Positions 40,701-44,265 of a stretch of 44,265 bases of DNA are shown piece after piece. The notes beneath the pieces were generated by a model. The model was not told where the DNA came from and did no database searches. It saw only the letters and a program-made list of their open reading frames with translations. The position numbers were made by a program, and so were the translations under genes. Position 1 is the first letter of the stretch. The number at the start of each line of letters is the position of its first letter. The stretch is from Magnetococcales bacterium (GTDB lineage: Bacteria; Pseudomonadota; Magnetococcia; Magnetococcales; DC0425bin3). The stretch lies in contig JADGCO010000029.1 in assembly GCA_015228935.1 (NCBI GenBank), positions 1 to 44,265 on the forward strand, given 5' to 3'.

Positions 40701-41260
40701 GCATCTTCGGCTGGAGGCTCGGATTCCGCCGGCGGGAGCGACTCACCTGCCGGTTCCGTTTCCGACGTTTCCGCCCCGGCGGGAGAAGACGGCTCCGGTA
40801 CCTCTGCCTCTGCCTCTGCCTCTACCGTTGCCGCTGCTGGTGTTGGTGCCGCTGCCGGTGGACCACCCCCGTCCAGATCCGCCAACAAGGCCTGAATCCG
40901 GGCCACCTGCTCGCTGGCATCGACACTCTCGCTGCCGCTGACATCGTTGATCATTGTCTGCAGCTTGTCGAGGCCCGCCAAAAGACTGTCGGTCACCGTC
41001 GGCGTGGCGACATTCGGATCATCGCGCACCTTGCCGAGCAGGTTTTCCATGGTATGGCTCAGCTTGGTGATGGCAGTGAGGCCAAAAAATCCAGCCGAGC
41101 CTTTGATGGAGTGAACACCCCGGAAAAGGCGATTGATGATATCCCGCTCCGTACTGCTGCCGTTCTCCTCCAACGTCAGCAGGTCGGGTTCTATGGTCTC
41201 AAGGTGTTCGACCGCTTCCTGGACGAACATCCCCAACAATTCATCGTCTTCCTCGGACAT
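37763..41260 (-). CDS. cheA: Hybrid CheA kinase with two CheW-like domains and receiver
   Basis: A 1165-residue kinase, first gene of the operon. Order: HPt domain (phosphorylated His50 in RGVHSIKGSAGFFG); a Pro/Glu/Ala-rich linker; a P2-like domain (~205-310); dimerisation helix (SLLDELINMAGELVLARNQL, near 420); ATPase domain (N-box HMIRNVADHAIE near 533, LSDDGAGID, GRGVGMDVVRTNIEKLGG near 637); a CheW-like domain (QRFAIPEIGLVEIVRV near 687) with a basic ~50-residue insert; a second CheW-like domain (~890-1040); and a C-terminal receiver (Asp near 1093 in LLVTDINMPLMDG). The ATG at 41260 (MSEEDDELLGMF) is preferred to a GTG frame from 41377. It would phosphorylate the CheY proteins, CheB, its own receiver and probably the HsbR-like protein. 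Confidence 0.93.
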   Translation of the reverse strand: MSEEDDELLGMFVQEAVEHLETIEPDLLTLEENGSSTERDIINRLFRGVHSIKGSAGFFGLTAITKLSHTMENLLGKVRDDPNVATPTVTDSLLAGLDKLQTMINDVSGSESVDASEQVARIQALLADLDGGGPPAAAPTPAAATVEAEAEAEVPEPSSPAGAETSETEPAGESLPPAESEPPAEDAGVAEAVVEDAVAGKPAAPSRALSRPPVLVNLKNLEQYPEAVTNAVHHGQLFFIIKLQLPKDADEKQSFFTKMKALMESVGLVVATSPNVSADPGLHTVHDVLEVLLATVLEADLLQTLLQLSRESFTPVQIPESLVKLAAALRPQLQPETSAISAVSRGKPLPLRAQGDDTALTPVLADAEPETRRPRLRKPTGGILGYNKGSSGKGGGSTSSSAAAATPTTTSSSKGNAPPAVEETLRVSVSLLDELINMAGELVLARNQLTRAAADVASQHPSIGPLVQNLDSITSRIQEKVMQARMQPVSVVFNKFPRIIRDLARKLEKKIDLELRGGDVDLDKSVIEHLSDPLTHMIRNVADHAIEAPNDRIAIGKPEAGRVELAAYHENGMVNIALSDDGAGIDGNKIKMKAIEKGQITEEQADAMSEEEALNLIFLPGLSMAKKVSDVSGRGVGMDVVRTNIEKLGGTVHIESKVGRGTRIILKLPLTLAIIPAMIVSAGNQRFAIPEIGLVEIVRVAESDRSNQIETVGNAPVLRLRNMLLPLVDLADVLGIQRTFPPDSSEPDRRGRLSDRRTRRQRAEEAATAASRPKVGVSSGRNSGNRRENEDRRHPGSLVAYVMVLNVGGNEFGMVVDEVLDSEEIVVKPLPSFFKDNVCFSATTILGDGTVSLIIDYAGVMERANISFSNVERATRMDLDAERREALRERQNIILLETDTGLLMGIVHSMVRRVEKISPNLLVNIGGLPYVRYDRKTFRAIYPDQVMGLEGMGLAPRPEGEDEDNDLCMVVPNIPDIQAGLIFARIIDTREINIELDTRAIVADGLFGSAQLDDRVVLFPDVNRVLDLARITTSQLDSKFDAAGLRALVVDDTPFLRVLTASYLKEIGFEIDQAEDGQMALTMLRSNQYDLLVTDINMPLMDGFELAVEMPATSHGDIPMVATTTSISSDLEQRCIRAGFVACVPTIDKKRLLKVVSSLQPTTDF

Positions 41261-41776
41261 GGCCGTTCCGCTTCCAAGCGCAGGGGTTGTAATAAGGATG
41301 CAAACCCAATCCGTGTGTCGGTTAAGCGGCCTGCAAGACCGGTACCAGAGAAAAAAAGGCCCGGTCACACTCTGCACACATCATTAAATGGATTGCCGTG
41401 CAAAACCAGGAAAAAAATATGATGAAATTTCCCCGGCAATTTTGTTATGATCTGTTGCGAAACTGGATGGGAATTGTGAAGATTGTCGGGAAGCTTTTGT
41501 TTATCGACTGTTTTTGGGCGTTTTCATGGTCCGCAGCCGGTTTCAGGGATGCAGTTGGAAAAACTTTTTTGTCTGGAACAAAATTTGCTGAACCGCTCAA
41601 CGCCCAATCATACATTTCAGCAAGGCTGTCGCGTCGCTGTTGAGGGCGCTGGCACCGAAGACCCATGTCGCAAATTGCCAAACCAGCAGGTGTTGCAAGC
41701 GATCACGGAGTCTTGCACGGGCCAGCGATCCGTCCAGACGCAGGTTTGAACCGGTTGCCCGAGGGAGGAAAAGCTG
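41261..41776. other. 516-bp intergenic stretch between divergent cheA and unknown gene
   Basis: It must hold the promoters of the chemosensory operon (minus strand) and of the gene at 41777 (plus strand). An 81-codon frame at 41398-41643 has no family likeness and is not called. I see no clear -10/-35 pairs or repeats. Confidence 0.5.
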
Positions 41777-42151
41777 ATGAGGAAAACGGTTTTGTCGGAA
41801 ATTTTGGATGAGCCGGTATTCGATAACAATGACACCCACCTCTGGATGGCTGTCATGGATCGGGCCGTGCGCGATCTTGTAGCGCTGGAACGGTACCGGC
41901 AGGATCCGACTGTCATGGAAGATCCCGTTTTTCGTTACGATTATCGTACCCTGAAAAAATGGTTTCACTCCTCTTCCATGGAGCCCGGTTCCTTCAACTG
42001 GATCTGTTCCCTGGTCAATATTGATCCGCGCTGGGCCTTGCGGCGCCTCGAAGATCGCCTCAAAGTGTGCCTGCTGCCCGAGTCGGCCAGAAGGGCCAGC
42101 GCCGCCCGCAATGAACGGGTACGGGCTGCCGCCGCAGCGCGAGCGGCCTGA
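41777..42151 (+). CDS. Unknown protein
   Basis: A 124-residue protein starting MRKTVLSEILDEPVFDNNDT. It has a central stretch YDYRTLKKWFHSSSMEPGSF, then NWICSLVNIDPRWALRRLED, and an Ala/Arg-rich C-terminus (RASAARNERVRAAAAARAA). There is no signal peptide or membrane helix. GAGGGAGG upstream of the ATG is an excellent ribosome-binding site, and a strong terminator follows 38 bp after the stop, so it is very likely a real, independently transcribed gene. I recognise no family. Confidence 0.7.
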   Translation: MRKTVLSEILDEPVFDNNDTHLWMAVMDRAVRDLVALERYRQDPTVMEDPVFRYDYRTLKKWFHSSSMEPGSFNWICSLVNIDPRWALRRLEDRLKVCLLPESARRASAARNERVRAAAAARAA

Positions 42152-42188
42152 GCGGTTTTTTTTTGTCGGTTGGTCAAATCCATTTTCA

Positions 42189-42213
42189 GGCCGGGCTTGC
42201 CCGGCCTTTTTTT
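42189..42213 (+). terminator. Factor-independent terminator
   Basis: GGCCGGGC and GCCCGGCC form an 8-bp GC-only stem around TT, followed by seven T residues. It ends the transcript of the unknown gene at 41777. Confidence 0.85.
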
Positions 42214-42234
42214 GACGTATGGAGTCAACAGAAC

Positions 42235-43251
42235 ATGATGGTGGATCGGTTGCAGGAGTCCTGGTTGCGCGGATCCCGCTTTTTGGGGGCCCGCCATGCC
42301 ATTCTTTGTGGAGCCATGTCCTGGCTTTCTGAACACAATCTGGTGGCAGCCATCTCTGCTGCGGGTGGCTTCGGGGTCCTGGCCACCGGCAACATGCCTC
42401 CCGAAACCTTGCAAAATGAGATTCACCAGGTACGAAAACGCACCAGCAATGCCTTCGGAGTCAATCTGATCACCCTCAATCCACGCCTGGGCGAACTGGT
42501 GACCGTGGTGGTGAACGAAAAAGTGAGCCATTGCGTCCTGGCCGGCGGCCTGCCAGATCAGGAAACCATGCGTACCCTCAAGGAGGCCGGAGTGAAGGTG
42601 ATCGTCTTCGCCCCGTCCCTCGCCATCGGCAAACGTCTGATTCGTCGCGGTGCCGATGCCCTGATCATCGAAGGCCATGAAGCCGGCGGTCATGTCGGGC
42701 CGGTCGCCACCAGCGTTCTGGTCCAGGAAATCCTGCCCCATGTCGATGAAGTCCCCGTCTTCGTGGCCGGGGGCATTGCCAACGGCGACATGGTGGCCAA
42801 TCTGGTGGCCATGGGAGCCGCCGGTTGCCAGATCGGGACCCGGTTCGTCTGCACCACCGAGTGCATCGCCCACGCCAAATTCAAGGATCTTTTCATCCGC
42901 GCCCAATCCCGGGATGCCATGGTGACCGTGCAGTTCGATCCCGTGTTGCCGGTGATTCCGGTCCGTGCCCTGGTCAACAAGGGAACCGATCTCTTCAATC
43001 AAATGCAGCTTCGCCTGGTCAGTGAAGTGAAAGAAGGACGCAAGGAACGCAAGGATGCCATCCTGGAACTGGAACATTTCTGGGTGGGTGCCTTGCGGCG
43101 GGCCGCCATCGACGGCGACGTGGAGTTCGGCTCGGTCATGGCCGGGCAGAGCGTCGGTCTGGTCCGCGCCATCCAACCCGTGGCCGAAGTGATGCAGGAA
43201 CTGGTCAGCGTCGTGGAAAATCGCCTGCACGCTTCGGCAGCGGTTGCATGA
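42235..43251 (+). CDS. Nitronate monooxygenase / enoyl-ACP reductase II-like flavoprotein
   Basis: A 338-residue TIM-barrel FMN enzyme of the 2-nitropropane dioxygenase family. Visible: HAILCGAMSWLSEHNLVAAI, SAAGGFGVLATG, NAFGVNLITLNP, the active-site IIEGHEAGGHVGPVA (with the catalytic-type His), VFVAGGIANGDMVANLVAMG and GCQIGTRFVCTTE (phosphate binding). The family includes nitronate monooxygenases and FabK-type enoyl-ACP reductases, which sequence alone does not separate well. Two ATG codons (42235, 42238) are possible; GGAG lies upstream. Confidence 0.85.
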   Translation: MMVDRLQESWLRGSRFLGARHAILCGAMSWLSEHNLVAAISAAGGFGVLATGNMPPETLQNEIHQVRKRTSNAFGVNLITLNPRLGELVTVVVNEKVSHCVLAGGLPDQETMRTLKEAGVKVIVFAPSLAIGKRLIRRGADALIIEGHEAGGHVGPVATSVLVQEILPHVDEVPVFVAGGIANGDMVANLVAMGAAGCQIGTRFVCTTECIAHAKFKDLFIRAQSRDAMVTVQFDPVLPVIPVRALVNKGTDLFNQMQLRLVSEVKEGRKERKDAILELEHFWVGALRRAAIDGDVEFGSVMAGQSVGLVRAIQPVAEVMQELVSVVENRLHASAAVA

Positions 43252-43310
43252 CGCAGGGTGAAAATTTTTTCACAACGCAACATGCAAATCCTGATTTTCG
43301 TGCGTCCATC

Positions 43311-43330
43311 ATCCCCGTGAAAACGGGGAT
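43311..43330. repeat. Small perfect hairpin with GAAA tetraloop
   Basis: ATCCCCGT-GAAA-ACGGGGAT lies between the convergent flavoprotein and DUF3782-like genes. There is no T-run, but the GNRA loop and GC stem would be stable in RNA of either transcript. Confidence 0.6.
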
Positions 43331-43359
43331 TCAAGCCGAAAAGGTGGGGGTTGCCGGTT

Positions 43360-44064
43360 TCAGGAAAGATGTGAAGTGTTGTTCCACAAGCGCGGCTTGA
43401 ACGCCACTGGATTGAGCAGACGGACCGAATCCCCGGACGGGGCTATGACGAAAAGTCCAGACTTCATGGCCTGTTTGGCCACCTGATCGGGAACGACCAT
43501 GGCGGCCATCGCACCCATGATCCGCATTCCGGCATAGGTCGGGAAAAAAAGCGGCACCTTGGGCAGTTTTTTCAGAAATTTTTTAATGTGTTTTTCGCTC
43601 AGTTTGGATTTGACCTCCACCACGACCAGCATTTGATCGTTGATCACGGTCAGATCCAGTTCCAGGCTGTCACCAAAGCGGCGGGCAAGGCGATTTGGAC
43701 TGACTTCATGGACCGGGATGCCGCGTTCGGCAAACAGGGTTTCACAGGCCGGGGCAACCATACTCTCCACGTACTCTCCCAGACGATTGCCCAGTTCACC
43801 GATTTGCCTGTCCACCCGGTCAATCTGTTCGTCCACCCGGTCAAGATGCTCATCCATCCGGTCAAGGCGTTTGTCCCTCTCGATCATTTGGGCATCGAAT
43901 CTTTTGCTGCTCTCGGCCAACTCGTCCAGTTTTTTTTGGATACGGGCGTGTTGAACCAGCGATTCTGCCTGAAATCTGGCATTGATTTCTGACATCTGTT
44001 TTTCTCGTTCTGCGATCTGATCGAAAGTCGCCCAGATTTTGTCATAAACAGCTTGATGATCCAT
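43360..44064 (-). CDS. DUF3782-like protein: coiled coil plus PD-(D/E)XK-type domain
   Basis: A 234-residue protein. The first ~100 residues are a long coiled coil with near-repeats of RMDEHLDRVDEQIDRVDRQI. The C-terminal half resembles the nuclease-fold DUF3782 family: LAERGIPVHEV-like FAERGIPVHEV, GDSLELDLTVINDQMLVVVEVKSKL (Asp, then E-x-K of a PD-(D/E)XK core), then KHIKKFLKKLP and a hydrophobic strand. Members of this family are common in genomes rich in repeats; their function is not settled. The 3' end is duplicated, diverged, in the fragment just upstream at 44083. Start at 44064 (MDHQAVYDKIW). Confidence 0.75.
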   Translation of the reverse strand: MDHQAVYDKIWATFDQIAEREKQMSEINARFQAESLVQHARIQKKLDELAESSKRFDAQMIERDKRLDRMDEHLDRVDEQIDRVDRQIGELGNRLGEYVESMVAPACETLFAERGIPVHEVSPNRLARRFGDSLELDLTVINDQMLVVVEVKSKLSEKHIKKFLKKLPKVPLFFPTYAGMRIMGAMAAMVVPDQVAKQAMKSGLFVIAPSGDSVRLLNPVAFKPRLWNNTSHLS

Positions 44065-44082
44065 GACTTGCTCCCTGGTCAA

Positions 44083-44174
44083 TCATCCAACCATCCATTG
44101 GGGTTGTCCGTGGACATGATCCCACAAGCGTGGCTTGAATTCCACCGGGTTGAGCAGACGGGCCGAATCCCCTA
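44083..44174 (-). pseudogene. 3' fragment of a second DUF3782-like gene cut by repeat copy F
   Basis: On the minus strand it reads DSARLLNPVEFKPRLWDHVH then GQPQWMVG and stop. This matches the end of the intact neighbour (DSVRLLNPVAFKPRLWNNTS). Upstream coding sequence is replaced at 44175 by the terminal repeat of the mobile-like element. The window ends soon after, so the rest of the gene may lie beyond the element. Confidence 0.8.
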
Positions 44175-44265
44175 GAGGCTGCCTATTAACTTTCGGATAA
44201 AAAAAATTGAAAAGAAAGATTTTATTGGGGCTCCGCCCCAAACCCCGCCAGGAGGAAGGGCACAG
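44175..44265 (+). repeat. Palindromic mobile-like repeat, copy F (cut by window end)
   Basis: It begins with the terminal repeat GAGGCTGCCTATTAAC directly after CTA, then TTTCGGATAAAAAAAATTG, GATTTTATTGGGGCTCCGCCCC, and the first arm of the hairpin. It interrupts the fragmentary DUF3782-like gene. Confidence 0.88.

Noticed and set aside
41398-41643. 81-codon frame in the cheA upstream region
   Set aside because: No ribosome-binding site, no domain, and odd composition; more likely regulatory DNA.
41965-43230. 421-codon minus-strand frame opposite the flavoprotein gene
   Set aside because: Shadow; the plus strand carries unmistakable FMN-enzyme motifs and a terminator upstream.

Overview
The window is GC-rich, densely coded chromosomal DNA from a motile Gram-negative bacterium. 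It carries lipid A synthesis (lpxC), a division and cell-wall cluster, NtrY/NtrX, MotA/MotB and a full chemosensory operon. The gene set fits Pseudomonadota, possibly a deep-branching or magnetotactic-type lineage, but nothing in the sequence proves that placement. All assignments come from reading motifs and gene order; no database search was run.

Layout. 1-2032: a short-chain dehydrogenase with an N-terminal membrane extension, then a BrnT/BrnA toxin-antitoxin pair and an orphan HicB-like gene, framed by a 151-bp direct repeat. 2059-4113: motB, motA and a small membrane protein. 4386-5855: an NhaD-type Na+/H+ antiporter between two inverted copies of a mobile-looking repeat. 6478-18753, all minus strand: murC-murB-ddlB-ftsQ-ftsA-ftsZ-lpxC, then a DUF4390 lipoprotein and ntrY-ntrX. 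The upstream part of a usual dcw cluster (murG, ftsW, murD and so on) is not here; a GT4 glycosyltransferase sits upstream of murC instead. 20299-21282: a Sel1-repeat protein, again between inverted copies of the repeat. 21640-26461: tRNA-Gly(CCC), a lone CbiO-like ATPase, an HdeA-like periplasmic protein, the scar of an antitoxin/PIN-toxin pair, and a MoxR-DUF58-TgpA operon whose TgpA-like gene lacks the transglutaminase core. 26702-28628: an AT-richer, plainly foreign pair, AAA ATPase plus RloB (Toprim), which looks like an anti-phage module. 28686-41260, minus strand: a chemosensory operon. 41777-44174: an unknown gene, a nitronate monooxygenase-like enzyme, a DUF3782-like nuclease-fold protein, and a fragment of a second copy cut by the mobile repeat.

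How the genes work together. The chemosensory operon runs hybrid CheA, CheW, a soluble MCP, STAS protein, REC-SpoIIE-HATPase protein, CheB, CheR, CheY, CheX, CheY and a CheC/CheX-like-CBS fusion. It joins a complete CheA signalling core to an HsbR/HsbA-like partner-switching module (phosphatase/kinase plus anti-sigma-factor antagonist). This suggests a chemosensory array whose output is a serine-phosphorylation switch, not only a flagellar motor.

Genome plasticity is the second theme. Six copies of a ~160-bp palindromic repeat with terminal inverted repeats are visible, one of them inserted in a gene. Short tandem duplications (37, 46 and 54 bp) sit at gene ends, and a 151-bp duplication brackets the brnTA pair.
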